Assembly: GCF_013365535.1 (NCBI RefSeq)
Contig: NZ_CP053590.1
Span: forward strand, 4,640,501-4,704,500
Length of the DNA stretch: 64,000 bases
From: Aquimarina sp. TRL1
GTDB lineage: Bacteria; Bacteroidota; Bacteroidia; Flavobacteriales; Flavobacteriaceae
Direction: 5' to 3'
The notes beneath the pieces are model-generated. The model saw only the letters and a program-made list of their open reading frames with translations, had not been told where the DNA came from and did no database searches. Of the stretch, positions 17,678-26,945 are shown in pieces. Positions within the stretch are counted from its first letter, which is position 1. Every line of letters starts with the position of its first letter. The position numbers and the translations under genes were made by a program.

Positions 17678-18160
17678 TTAGTTCATTTTTTCTGCCAGTT
17701 TTGCTACCTGAGCAGATTTTGCCTGAACATATCTGCTTAGTTTTTCTATATCCTCTCCGGAAAGTTTTGTTATTAACTGACTATACTGTCTTGAAAGATT
17801 GCTACTTGCTTCATTTAGCTTTAGAAAGGAGTCCATATCGTGTGCTTCTACTGCTTTTTTGTAATTGGCAATATACGCTTCATAATCTCGTACATATTTT
17901 TTTGCCTGACTATCCGTAAATGTAGGAACTCCTGCTATTTTTACTTCTTCTTTTTCTTCTTTTTTAACTGCCTTTTTCTTTTTTGTGACCTTTCTAGGTT
18001 TTGGGGTTTTCTTTTTTTCAACAACTTCTTCCTCCGCAACCGCTGTAGTGTCTTGAGTAGTTTCTATTTGCTCTACCTTATCTGTTTTAGGGTCTTTTTT
18101 ACAAGAAAAAGCTACTAATAAGATTAAACATAAAGCAATACTTGAAATACTAGTTTTCAT
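17678..18160 (-). CDS. hypothetical lipoprotein with Lys/Glu-rich linker
   Basis: 160 residues. Signal peptide with lipobox ending VAFSC (Cys about 20). Then come an acidic Thr/Glu stretch, a strongly basic Lys-rich linker (about 48-72), and a helical C-terminal part (about 80-160; 'KKYVRDYEAYIANYKKAVEAHD') that looks like a helical bundle. No enzymatic motif. Probably anchored to the outer or inner membrane with the helices in the periplasm. It is next to hisS but separated by about 100 bases and is likely its own unit, closed by the terminator at 17624. I do not recognise the family. Confidence 0.75.
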   Translation of the reverse strand: MKTSISSIALCLILLVAFSCKKDPKTDKVEQIETTQDTTAVAEEEVVEKKKTPKPRKVTKKKKAVKKEEKEEVKIAGVPTFTDSQAKKYVRDYEAYIANYKKAVEAHDMDSFLKLNEASSNLSRQYSQLITKLSGEDIEKLSRYVQAKSAQVAKLAEKMN

Positions 18161-18257
18161 ATAAATAAATTTAGGGTAGTTATACGGTTTTAATTACTCA
18201 ATAAAGTACCAAATTAACATTTTTAAATAGAAATTGTTGTATTTGCTAAAAACTTTT

Positions 18258-19637
18258 CTAGAAAAATTCTGTTAATTCATCAAAACTGATCTCATTTTGA
18301 GTACCTTCCTCCATATTTTTAATTTTAAAAGTATTGCTTTCCATTTCCGCTGTTCCTGCTAATACTACATAAGGGATTTCTCGTCGATTAGCATAGGTCA
18401 TTTGCTTTTTCATCTTGGCATTATCCGGATATAGTTCTGCGATTACTCCTTTTTTTCTTAATGCGGTAACTGCTTTTAAACAATACAAAGCTTCTTTATC
18501 TCCAAAATTAATAAACAATACAGTAGAAGTAGATACTACTGTATCAGGAAACAACCCTAATTCTTCTAATACCAAATAAATCCTATCAAGACCAAAAGAG
18601 ATTCCTACTCCACTAACACCTTTTAATCCAAAAATTCCTGTCAGATCATCATATCTACCTCCTCCTCCAATAGATCCCATCTTTACGGTATCCGGTGCTG
18701 CCACTTCGAAAATAGCTCCTGTATAATAATTAAGTCCTCTTGCTAATGTCACATCCAGATCTAACAAGCTTGTTTCTAATGGCAGTTCTTTGATTGCCTC
18801 CAGCATAAACTCTAATTCTTCTACTCCCTTAATTCCTTCTTCGGAGGTAGCTAGTAATTCTCTTAGTTTTGTTATTTTATCAGAAGCATCTCCTTGTAAG
18901 CTAAACAATGGTGTGATTTTCTCAATGGCTTCTGGAGTTATTCCTTTGCTCAGCATTTCTTCTTTTACTCCATCTTCTCCTATTTTATCCAACTTATCCA
19001 ATGCTACCGTAAAATCGATTAACTTATCACTGGCTCCTATAACTTCTGCAATACCTGATAATATCTTACGGTTGTTTATTTTTATAGTGACTCCCTGTAA
19101 ATTCAAAGCTGTAAAAGCCGCATCATAAAGCTTAATAAAATTTACTTCCTGCCATAACGAATCACTTCCCACAACATCTGCATCACATTGATAAAACTCT
19201 CTGAAACGACCTTTTTGTGGTCTATCAGCTCTCCATACAGGTTGTATCTGATATCTTTTGAAAGGGAATTCTATCTCATTTCTATGTTGCACCACATACC
19301 GTGCAAAAGGTACTGTCAGATCATAGCGCAATGCTTTTTCTGAAATGTACTTAGTCAATACAGTACTATCTCTTTTAGTATAATCTTCTTCGCTAACCGC
19401 ACCTTTTTTAGGATTTAGATAATCTCCACTATTGAGGATTTTGAAAATAAGGCGATCTCCTTCTTCTCCATACTTACCCATCAAGGTCTCACTATTCTCA
19501 AAACTAGGTGTCTGAATAGGATTAAAACCATAACGTTTAAACTGTTGCCGGATCGTTTCTATAACATACTCTCTTTTTGCAACTTCTATAGGAGTAAAAT
19601 CTCTGGTTCCTTTTGGTATTGTTGGTTTTTGTGCCAT
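18258..19637 (-). CDS. hisS: histidine--tRNA ligase
   Basis: 459 residues, class II aminoacyl-tRNA synthetase charging tRNA-His. Motif 2 is seen as GRFREFYQCDADVVG, the histidine-specific region as 'LVLARGLNYYTGAIFE'-like sequence (here VTLARGLNYYTGAIFE), GGGGRYDDLTGIFG, and motif 3 as GVGISFGLDRIYLVLEE. The C-terminal anticodon-binding domain follows ('FINFGDKEALYCLKAV'). Length is normal. Single gene with spacers on both sides. Confidence 0.97.
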   Translation of the reverse strand: MAQKPTIPKGTRDFTPIEVAKREYVIETIRQQFKRYGFNPIQTPSFENSETLMGKYGEEGDRLIFKILNSGDYLNPKKGAVSEEDYTKRDSTVLTKYISEKALRYDLTVPFARYVVQHRNEIEFPFKRYQIQPVWRADRPQKGRFREFYQCDADVVGSDSLWQEVNFIKLYDAAFTALNLQGVTIKINNRKILSGIAEVIGASDKLIDFTVALDKLDKIGEDGVKEEMLSKGITPEAIEKITPLFSLQGDASDKITKLRELLATSEEGIKGVEELEFMLEAIKELPLETSLLDLDVTLARGLNYYTGAIFEVAAPDTVKMGSIGGGGRYDDLTGIFGLKGVSGVGISFGLDRIYLVLEELGLFPDTVVSTSTVLFINFGDKEALYCLKAVTALRKKGVIAELYPDNAKMKKQMTYANRREIPYVVLAGTAEMESNTFKIKNMEEGTQNEISFDELTEFF

Positions 19638-19791
19638 AATCTAAATTAATACTGCAAATATGAAAAAAATAGAGGATCATACCGAATAAAATATAAAAGA
19701 GATTCTAAGAGAATTAAATATTTTTTACACATTTAAGTAACTTTATAGTCATTTTGTAGTCTTATCATACAGAAGTTAATTTACCAGGTAT

Positions 19792-21027
19792 ATGTTTACA
19801 TTATTCAGAGAGAATATCCGTATTGCTTTAGATTCTATAAAAGGTCAATTATTACGTACCATTCTTACCATATTAATCATAGCGATAGGAATTACTGCCC
19901 TGGTAGGTATTTTGACCCTGGTTGGTGCTTTGGAAAATACAATTTCTGGAGATTTTGCTTCTATGGGATCCAACACTTTTAGTATCAGGCAGTATGAATT
20001 TTCTACAGTTAATAATGGTCAAAGGGAAAAAATAAATCCAATTATCAGCTACAGAAATGTAAAGGAATTTAATGAGACATTTAGTTTTCCTTTTTCCAAA
20101 ACATCGATCGCTTTTACAGGAACCCGAAAAGCTGAAGTAAAATATGAAAGTAAAAAAACAGATCCGGAAGTTGCTGTACTCGGAGTTAATGAGAATTATT
20201 TAGAAAATACCGGAACCAAAATAGACAAAGGAAGGAATTTTACCATTTTTGATATCAACAACAATAATCATGTTTGTATCATTGGTTCTGATTTTAAGAA
20301 AGAGCTCTTTAAAAATGTAAGTCCTATCGGAAAAACTATTAGTATCCGGGGAGTGAAGTTTAAAGTTATTGGTATTCTGGAAAGCAAAGGAGCTACCTTT
20401 CGAAATAATCAGGATCTGCGAGTATTGATTCCGCTACAAGTAGGACGTTCTATTTTTACACTTCCCAATATCAACTACAACCTCAATATCAAAGTTGATG
20501 ATAAACAATTTATGGAAGGAGCTCAAGACCATGCTATTCTTACTTTTAGAAATATCAGAGGGTTAAGTCCTGTAGAAGAAAATAATTTTGGTCTCGAAAG
20601 AAGTGATGATCTTATCAATAGAATTGCAAGTATCACGTCTTATCTGTATTACGCTGCCTGGATTATTAGTATTATTACCATTTTTGGGTCTTCGATAGCA
20701 CTGATGAATATTATGTTGGTTTCTGTAACAGAACGAACTCGCGAAATTGGGGTTAGAAAAGCATTAGGCGCCAAGAAAAGCACTATCGCTGAGCAATTTT
20801 TTATGGAAACTATTATTATCGGTCAGCTTGGAGGAGTAATTGGTATTATTCTGGGTATTGCTATTGGCGGAGGGATTGCCATGCTTGCCAGTTTTACCTT
20901 CTCTACTCCCTGGATCGCTATTATATCTGCTGCAACCATATCGTTTATTATTGCAGTAATATCCGGTCTATATCCAGCAATAAAGGCAGCAAAGCAAGAT
21001 CCTATCGAATCTTTGAGGTACGAATAG
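19792..21027 (+). CDS. ABC transporter permease, MacB/FtsX family
   Basis: 411 residues: an N-terminal membrane helix (about 18-45), a periplasmic MacB_PCD-like domain (about 50-270), then an FtsX domain with three membrane helices and the signature 'SVTERTREIGVRKALGAKK' and 'GLYPAIKAAKQDPIESLRYE'. By family it is the membrane half of a mechanotransmission ABC system for export or envelope work. No ATPase or adaptor gene is next to it, so its partner must be encoded elsewhere. Divergent from hisS. Confidence 0.9.
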   Translation: MFTLFRENIRIALDSIKGQLLRTILTILIIAIGITALVGILTLVGALENTISGDFASMGSNTFSIRQYEFSTVNNGQREKINPIISYRNVKEFNETFSFPFSKTSIAFTGTRKAEVKYESKKTDPEVAVLGVNENYLENTGTKIDKGRNFTIFDINNNNHVCIIGSDFKKELFKNVSPIGKTISIRGVKFKVIGILESKGATFRNNQDLRVLIPLQVGRSIFTLPNINYNLNIKVDDKQFMEGAQDHAILTFRNIRGLSPVEENNFGLERSDDLINRIASITSYLYYAAWIISIITIFGSSIALMNIMLVSVTERTREIGVRKALGAKKSTIAEQFFMETIIIGQLGGVIGIILGIAIGGGIAMLASFTFSTPWIAIISAATISFIIAVISGLYPAIKAAKQDPIESLRYE

Positions 21028-21037
21028 GAGAATGATC

Positions 21038-21517
21038 TTACGCTCTGGAATGAATTAATTTATCAAAATACCTGAAAAGCGCTCCCTTGGTTATCTGAGC
21101 TCCTTCGGAAATCAACTTGAACTTATCCAGATTCTGATCTGCACTGTATGGTTTAGATGCGTCGTAGAATGTTACCTTATCATTTAACAAGTTCTCCCGC
21201 AACCAATCATACCCTTCTCGTGTAGTTAAATCAACAATAGGAATATCTACTTTTATGGCGATTAAATACATCTGATCCTCTGCCGTGTGAAATAAATGAA
21301 TCTGATCTTTAGAAAAGTGCTCTAAATACTGAACATTATTCAACACACCCTCCCAGATCATATCACTAAAAATATCAATCTCTTCTTCTGCTACTTCGGG
21401 GGTTTCCTTTTTGATTTTTTCCCACTCTTCTGCTGTAATAGACTGAGTTGCCAAAAAGTTAATAAACTCCTGATGCATTTCTTCCAATTGCTCTTTCGTA
21501 AGCCTGATATATTTCAT
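21038..21517 (-). CDS. DUF6495 family protein
   Basis: About 159 residues from the ATG at 21515-21517 (MKYIRLTKEQLEEMHQEF). An upstream ATG at 21568 adds a hydrophobic stretch but lies within the terminator of the TonB receptor gene, so I reject it. The 'LTKEQLEEMHQEFINFLATQSIT' start (a short helical N-terminus) and acidic middle fit a conserved Flavobacteriia protein I recall as DUF6495; function unknown. Cytoplasmic. Convergent with the ABC permease with only ten bases between stops. Confidence 0.7.
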   Translation of the reverse strand: MKYIRLTKEQLEEMHQEFINFLATQSITAEEWEKIKKETPEVAEEEIDIFSDMIWEGVLNNVQYLEHFSKDQIHLFHTAEDQMYLIAIKVDIPIVDLTTREGYDWLRENLLNDKVTFYDASKPYSADQNLDKFKLISEGAQITKGALFRYFDKLIHSRA

Positions 21518-21554
21518 TTTCTGTAAAATTGGTGGCAAAAATAGTAATAAATAA

Positions 21555-21583
21555 AAAACTGTTCTCATGATGAGAACAGTTTT
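21555..21583 (-). terminator. terminator of the TonB-dependent receptor gene
   Basis: A 12-base-pair stem (AAAACTGTTCTC / GAGAACAGTTTT) with a five-base loop, followed on the minus strand by a T-run, 20 bases after the receptor stop codon. Confidence 0.8.
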
Positions 21584-21604
21584 CTATTATTTATATATAA
21601 AATA

Positions 21605-24600
21605 TTAAAATATGTACCTGAGACCGATTTGAGCTTGCCATCTAGAATTCAAACTAAAATCATTTCCATATGTTTTAGTTTGCGTAGTATCAAAAGTATA
21701 TGTAGGAATACGAGTTGCCTCGTCTACAACTACCCCTACAGGTTGTTGGTTAACCGGTAATTCAATAACACCCCAATCGGAGCTAATCAAGTTTCCAAAA
21801 TTCAAAATATCAAGACTTAACTGAATTGTATTTGTTTGATTCTTTCCTACAGTAAGGTCATAATCTTGTAAAAATTTCACATCCCATCTGCTTCTCCAGG
21901 GGCTTACTATCGCATATTTCCCTGCGTATCGCCCTCTCCTATCTCTCAGGTATTCATCTTGTTGAATAAATAGTTCTAAAGCTTGTCGCTGTGCTTCTTG
22001 TTCTGCTGTGGTTGCTCCGCTAAAACGATACGATGTTAACTCATTTGCTGTAGGGATATACAACAAATCATTCAAATCAGATCCATCGTTATTTATATCT
22101 CCGGAATACGTGTATGAATACCGCCCACCTTTTGCGTATTCATAAAAGGCTCCAATAGAAGTTCTCCATTGTTTTTTCCCTCCATAATGAAAAACTTTAT
22201 TTATCTGCCCCACGATCCGGTGTTTATCTCCGTATCTCGAAGCTGAACTGATTGCTTCATTAACATGCCCTAAAGCAGGATTTCTATTATATGCATCACT
22301 GGATATCTCTGCTTCTAACGAACTGGCATCTTCCGCTTCTAAAAAATTGTAGGCGATACTGGCAAAAATCCCATTCTCAAAACGCTTCTGTAACTTTAGC
22401 GACCAATTAAATGAATATCCTACATCTGTATTCGTAAAAACATACGCATTTGTCTCATCTCCAAATTCATTAACGGCGCGATCCGAATTCAGATAGATCG
22501 GTCTGTTATCTGCTCCACTCAAGGTTCCTTTGGGTGTTGACAATCCATAATTACGAACCATTTGTGCATTAATGTCTTTGGTGTAAATAAAATCAGTTGA
22601 AGCGACAATTCCATTCTCCATTTTATAATCCACTCCAAAATTACTTCTCCATACCTGAGGAAATTTAAAATCCGGATGAGAGGTAGTATAAAAGAAAAAA
22701 TTCGGGTTAGCCACCTGATTTCCTATCCATACAAAAGGCAATCTTCCTGTAAAAATTCCTGTTCCTCCTCGTAATTGAATAGTTTTATCACTTCTAACAT
22801 CGTAATTAAACCCAAAACGTGGGGAAAACAAAATATCTTCTGACGGTAAGTCTAAACTGTTTAATTTTACAGGATCTCCATTTTCATCAAAATAAGTAAT
22901 ATTGGGTTGATAATTTCCATCAGGAAAGGTTCCTCCTGCTGCTCTTTCTATATTTTCTTCTATTTTTTCTTTGGTATCAAAAAATAATGGTTTATCAATC
23001 CTGATTCCATAAGTCAGTGTCAATTGATCATCAACTTTCCATTTATCCTGAGCATAAAAAGCTAATTGTCCGACATTGGTTTCTGCCAAAGCCCAACTAC
23101 CGGCATTATTATTGGTATCAAAAACAGTACGGGCACTTGCCAGGGCAGCCGCTATTGTTCCATTGGTAATTGCTCGTTCGAAACTATTGTCATTCGGGTC
23201 AGTTGGATCAATTCGTACTCTGTTAAAGTCCGGAGCAAAAAAACCAACACCTCCATTGGCTCCAAAATAAGAATACAACCCCAAATTAAATGAGTTATCA
23301 AATTCGAATTTCTCCAGACTTCCTCCAAAAGTCAGCGTGTGATCTCCTGCTACCAAATTCAAATTATTCGTTAACTGAATTACCTTTTGCTCCAGGCGAT
23401 TGTGAATAGAAAAAGGCTCATGACCTGCCACAATATAACGAACTCCATCTTTTAATATATTTATAGGAGGTGCGGGTACTGAAAACGGATCTCTTGAATC
23501 GTCAAAAAATGTATACCCAACTTGAAACTTATTAGACACTTTTTGCGAAAAATCAGAGTTAAGTTCTAATAAGGCAGAGCTTATTTTGTTATTAATTCTA
23601 TATCCAGAATTTCTAAATTGTAGGGTTGTCAAATCCGGTCCTCTTCTTCCTCCTGCTTCTGGATGTGCTGGTAAATCTCTGGAAGCATCCAGGAAATTAT
23701 AAATAAAAGCAAGCCTGTGATTATCATTGATATTCCAATCTAGTTTTAGAATCCCTTTTACTGATTCTGTATCATGCGTATATCCTTCATATCCTCCTGT
23801 ATCATAGCCTAATTGTGCCAATTGTTCTGACACAAAATCCAAATCTTCTGCGGTGACTCTCGACACATTAGCACCTGTAAGACCTGCTCTGGAGGCTAAA
23901 AAATTAGACCCCAGGTCTTCCCTATCATCTTTTTCAAAATTTCCAAAAATAAAAAGCGTATTCTTTATAATTGGTCCTCCGATACTAACTCCATATTGCG
24001 CCTGTGATAAATCTGGGACAATAATATCATCTCCTCCTACCTTATCTCCCGTCATATCCTGATTCCTATAAAAACCATATACAGTTCCTTTCCAGTTATT
24101 GGTTCCACTTTTGGTAACAGCATTGACAGAAGCCCCGGTAAAACCAGCTTGTGTTACATCATAAGGAGCTGTGGATACCTGAATTTGCTCAATAGCATCT
24201 AATGAAATAGGTTGCGCATTTGTTTGTCCTCCTGGTGTGGCTGCATCCAGTCCAAATGGGTTATTAAATATAGAGCCATCCAGGCTAAAATTATTAAATT
24301 GATCATTTCGCCCACCAAAAGAACCATTACTAGAAGCAGTAGGTTCTAAGCGATAAAAATCTGCCGCTGATCTTGTAATCGTCGGTAAAGTTTTTAACTC
24401 TCTATTCCCAATACTGGTTTCTGCGCCTGTTCGCTCCCTGCTAAATGTAGCACTGTTAGAAGTAGTAATAATTACTTCTTCTAATTCACTACTATCTTCT
24501 ACTAGAACAGCACTGATATTGTGGGTTTGTCCTAATTGCAGATAGACATTATCAAATATTTTTTTCTTAAATCCTACATAGCTTATCATCACTCTATAGG

Positions 24601-24820
24601 GACCTCCAATTCTCAGGTTTATCAAATTAAAACGTCCATCAAAATTAGTGACTCCTCCATAAGTAGTACCAGTAGGTCCATGAACTGCTTTAATATTTGC
24701 CCCCATAAGAGGCACATTTGCTCCATCATATACAATTCCTGATATATTAGAGGTGGTTACCTGAGCTTTGGTTATACTAAACACTCCCAGTAACATTATC
24801 AGTAAGATAGTTTTTCTCAT
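21605..24820 (-). CDS. Oar-like TonB-dependent outer-membrane receptor
   Basis: 1071 residues. Signal peptide (about 1-19, TKAQ), a carboxypeptidase-regulatory-like domain (about 24-105; 'ISGIVYDGANVPLMGANI'), a plug domain (about 125-245; 'FNNFSLDGSIFNNPFGLD', 'GASVNAVTKSGTN') and a large barrel ending in aromatic FRYIF... type strand (final residue Phe). The 'SVNAVTKSGTNNWKG' and 'GGPIIKNTLFIFGNFE' blocks are typical of the OmpA/Oar-like branch of TonB receptors. By family it imports a large ligand across the outer membrane; no SusD partner or substrate genes are adjacent, so the ligand is unknown. Confidence 0.92.
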   Translation of the reverse strand: MRKTILLIMLLGVFSITKAQVTTSNISGIVYDGANVPLMGANIKAVHGPTGTTYGGVTNFDGRFNLINLRIGGPYRVMISYVGFKKKIFDNVYLQLGQTHNISAVLVEDSSELEEVIITTSNSATFSRERTGAETSIGNRELKTLPTITRSAADFYRLEPTASSNGSFGGRNDQFNNFSLDGSIFNNPFGLDAATPGGQTNAQPISLDAIEQIQVSTAPYDVTQAGFTGASVNAVTKSGTNNWKGTVYGFYRNQDMTGDKVGGDDIIVPDLSQAQYGVSIGGPIIKNTLFIFGNFEKDDREDLGSNFLASRAGLTGANVSRVTAEDLDFVSEQLAQLGYDTGGYEGYTHDTESVKGILKLDWNINDNHRLAFIYNFLDASRDLPAHPEAGGRRGPDLTTLQFRNSGYRINNKISSALLELNSDFSQKVSNKFQVGYTFFDDSRDPFSVPAPPINILKDGVRYIVAGHEPFSIHNRLEQKVIQLTNNLNLVAGDHTLTFGGSLEKFEFDNSFNLGLYSYFGANGGVGFFAPDFNRVRIDPTDPNDNSFERAITNGTIAAALASARTVFDTNNNAGSWALAETNVGQLAFYAQDKWKVDDQLTLTYGIRIDKPLFFDTKEKIEENIERAAGGTFPDGNYQPNITYFDENGDPVKLNSLDLPSEDILFSPRFGFNYDVRSDKTIQLRGGTGIFTGRLPFVWIGNQVANPNFFFYTTSHPDFKFPQVWRSNFGVDYKMENGIVASTDFIYTKDINAQMVRNYGLSTPKGTLSGADNRPIYLNSDRAVNEFGDETNAYVFTNTDVGYSFNWSLKLQKRFENGIFASIAYNFLEAEDASSLEAEISSDAYNRNPALGHVNEAISSASRYGDKHRIVGQINKVFHYGGKKQWRTSIGAFYEYAKGGRYSYTYSGDINNDGSDLNDLLYIPTANELTSYRFSGATTAEQEAQRQALELFIQQDEYLRDRRGRYAGKYAIVSPWRSRWDVKFLQDYDLTVGKNQTNTIQLSLDILNFGNLISSDWGVIELPVNQQPVGVVVDEATRIPTYTFDTTQTKTYGNDFSLNSRWQAQIGLRYIF

Positions 24821-24862
24821 ATAAAATGCTTTGTGTTAATTACTTATTATTAAGGTACACAA

Positions 24863-24890
24863 AAAAAACCGCTCAAATGAGCGGTTTTTT
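24863..24890 (-). terminator. terminator of the rpsF-rpsR-rplI operon
   Basis: Stem CCGCTC/GAGCGG with flanking A and T runs; on the minus strand the stem is followed by eight T. It lies 43 bases after the rplI stop. Confidence 0.9.
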
Positions 24891-24932
24891 ACATTTTTAT
24901 ATGTCAGTTATTAACTAACTGATATCTTTTAG

Positions 24933-25382
24933 CTACGCCTGAGCGATTACTTCAAAAGAAACTGGAGTTATCACTTCTCTATGGAAACGTACTTTTGCTT
25001 CGTACTGTCCAAGACGCTTGATTGTTCCTCCTGGTATTGTAATAAACTTTTTGTCCATTTCGATACCTTCTTTGCTAATTGCTTCAGCTAAATCTGCATT
25101 AGATACAGAACCGAATAACTTATCAGCTACCCCAGCTTTTGCTGGTATTTTGATTTCTAAAGCGGTAACTTTAGTAGATAGTTTTTGTGCTTCCTCAACT
25201 ATTTTCTTTTCTTTAAAAGCACGCTGCTCTAAAGTTACAGATAATACTTTCTTTGCAGAAGGTGTTGCCAATACTGCATATCCCTGAGGAATTAAATAGT
25301 TACGTCCATACCCATTTTTCACTTCCACTATATCGTCTGCGAATCCTAGATTCTCAACGTCTTTCTTTAATATAAGTTCCAT
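24933..25382 (-). CDS. rplI: 50S ribosomal protein L9
   Basis: 149 residues, full length for bacterial L9. The N-terminal RNA-binding domain shows the classic 'VENLGFADDIVEVKNGYGRNYLIPQGYA' region (GYGRNYLIP is the family signature). A long connecting helix and C-terminal domain ending 'VRFHREVITPVSFEV' follow. Third gene of the S6-S18-L9 operon, 16 bases after rpsR. Confidence 0.98.
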   Translation of the reverse strand: MELILKKDVENLGFADDIVEVKNGYGRNYLIPQGYAVLATPSAKKVLSVTLEQRAFKEKKIVEEAQKLSTKVTALEIKIPAKAGVADKLFGSVSNADLAEAISKEGIEMDKKFITIPGGTIKRLGQYEAKVRFHREVITPVSFEVIAQA

Positions 25383-25398
25383 AATGTTATGACGAATT

Positions 25399-25695
25399 TT
25401 ATTTTAATAAATCACCTACATATGGCATTAGTGCCAGGTGACGTGCTCTTTTTACAGCTACACTTACTTTTCTTTGGTATTTTAATGATGTTCCTGTAAG
25501 ACGACGTGGTAATAATTTTCCTTGCTCGTTTACAAAAGACAATAAAAAGTCAGGATCTTTATAATCGATATACTTGATACCAGATTTTTTGAAACGACAA
25601 TACTTTTTATTCTTAGTAGTATCTATATTAAGCGGAGTAAGATATCTGATCTCTCCGTCTTTTTTTCCTTTAGCTTGTTGTTCTATCGATGACAT
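25399..25695 (-). CDS. rpsR: 30S ribosomal protein S18
   Basis: 98 residues. The core '[20 protein letters not shown]', '[17 protein letters not shown]'-type region (here [17 protein letters not shown]) and '[14 protein letters not shown]' identify S18. The N-terminal tail is longer and more charged than in Escherichia coli S18, as is usual in Bacteroidetes. It binds S6 in the small-subunit platform. Two bases after rpsF. Confidence 0.97.
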   Translation of the reverse strand: MSSIEQQAKGKKDGEIRYLTPLNIDTTKNKKYCRFKKSGIKYIDYKDPDFLLSFVNEQGKLLPRRLTGTSLKYQRKVSVAVKRARHLALMPYVGDLLK

Positions 25696-25697
25696 AA

Positions 25698-26036
25698 TTA
25701 AGCTTTTTGTTTGTTTCTATTTCTTCTTTTTTCAGCCCAAGCAATTGCATGCTTATCTAAACGAACGGTAAGATATCTCATCACGCGCTCATCTCTTCTG
25801 AATTCCAACTCTAAAGCGTTGATAGCCTCTCCTGGCACTGTGTATTCGAATAAATGATAAAATCCGCTTTTCTTGTGTTGGATTTCGTACGCTAACTTCT
25901 TAAGACCCCAGTCTTCTTTAGCAATCATCTTGGCACCGTTAGAAACAAGAATGTCTTCGTATTTCTTAACTGTTTCCTTTATCTGATCTTCAGATAAAAC
26001 GGGATTCAAGATGAAAACAGTTTCATAATGATTCAT
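25698..26036 (-). CDS. rpsF: 30S ribosomal protein S6
   Basis: 112 residues. '[19 protein letters not shown]', '[19 protein letters not shown]' and '[18 protein letters not shown]' are standard S6 sequence. It is first in the operon with rpsR and rplI, with a clear Bacteroidetes-type promoter just upstream at 26066-26096. Confidence 0.98.
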   Translation of the reverse strand: MNHYETVFILNPVLSEDQIKETVKKYEDILVSNGAKMIAKEDWGLKKLAYEIQHKKSGFYHLFEYTVPGEAINALELEFRRDERVMRYLTVRLDKHAIAWAEKRRNRNKQKA

Positions 26037-26065
26037 AAAATCTATTTTTAATTTAAAATTGGCTG

Positions 26066-26096
26066 CAAAATTAGTTCTTTTTTTTCAATTTCACAA
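26066..26096 (-). promoter_or_regulatory. promoter of the rpsF operon
   Basis: On the minus strand TTG (26094-26096), 20 bases, then TAATTTTG (26066-26073), a full match to the Bacteroidetes -7 consensus TAnnTTTG. Start would be near 26059, giving a leader of roughly 20 bases before the rpsF ATG. Confidence 0.7.
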
Positions 26097-26207
26097 CCTC
26101 TTTTGAATACCTCGATGAAACACCTTTTTTTATCGATCAAGAACCATTTCATTTGTTAAAGAAAGATATATTCCTTAATATTGTACTTTATATATTAATA
26201 TTCTATA

Positions 26208-26927
26208 GTGGAACAATTTCAATTAAAATGTGCGGTAGTAGATGACTCCCGCCTTCAGAGACTAGCAATTGTAAAATTGATAGATGAACACCCGTCATTG
26301 GAGCTAGTGGCGGAGTGGAATAATGCTATTGAGACTAAAAATGGTTTACTGGATACTCCTGTTGATCTTTTGTTCTTAGATATAGAAATGCCGATACTCA
26401 CTGGATTTGACCTACTGGATGATCTGGAAAACAAGCCGCATATTATTTTCGTTACCGGAAAAACGAAATATGCTTTTAAGGCATTCGATTATGACGCTAT
26501 AGATTACTTAAGAAAACCATTGAAAAGAGAACGTTTTAATGCTGCAGTAGACAAAGCGCTAAGCATGTCTAGATTAACCTCTGAGCATGGCGTAGAAGAC
26601 GATGATTATATTTTTGTGAAAAGTAATCTTAAAAAGCGAAAAATCTATCTAAGCAACTTAAAATACGTGGAGGCTTTAGGAGATTATGTAAAGTTAATTA
26701 TGGCGGAAGGAGATCCGATTGTTGTATTAGCAACTATGAAATCTTTTGAGGCTGAATTACCTAGTGATCGTTTTCTGAGAATTCATAAGTCTTATATTGT
26801 CAATCTAGATAAGGTAGACCGATATAACAGTAGAAATATTGAGATAGAGGATGAGAAAATACCATTGAGCAGACATAAAAAACATTCGCTTATCGAAGCG
26901 CTGGACAACAACAATAGCAGCAACTAA
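26208..26927 (+). CDS. LytTR-family response regulator (no adjacent kinase)
   Basis: 239 residues from a GTG start. The receiver domain has D12/D13 (VVDDSRLQRL), phospho-acceptor D58 (LFLDIEMP), T82-G-K region (FVTGKTKYAF) and K in YLRKPLKRER. The LytTR domain occupies about 132-235 ('YVEALGDYVKLIM', 'FLRIHKSYIVNLDKV', 'IPLSRHKKHSLIEAL'). Divergent from the ribosomal operon and convergent with priA. No histidine kinase is next to it, so it may be served by a distant LytS-type kinase. Confidence 0.9.
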   Translation: MEQFQLKCAVVDDSRLQRLAIVKLIDEHPSLELVAEWNNAIETKNGLLDTPVDLLFLDIEMPILTGFDLLDDLENKPHIIFVTGKTKYAFKAFDYDAIDYLRKPLKRERFNAAVDKALSMSRLTSEHGVEDDDYIFVKSNLKKRKIYLSNLKYVEALGDYVKLIMAEGDPIVVLATMKSFEAELPSDRFLRIHKSYIVNLDKVDRYNSRNIEIEDEKIPLSRHKKHSLIEALDNNNSSN

Positions 26928-26945
26928 TTAACGGAAACGATAATT

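Noticed and set aside
17840-18118. Plus-strand frame of 92 codons rich in Phe and Cys opposite the lipoprotein gene
   Set aside because: It is the shadow of the Lys/Glu-rich linker; codons and composition fit the minus-strand gene.
21518-21568. Upstream start for the DUF6495 gene giving a signal-like N-terminus
   Set aside because: It lies in the terminator hairpin of the TonB receptor gene, and relatives I recall begin at the MKY start.
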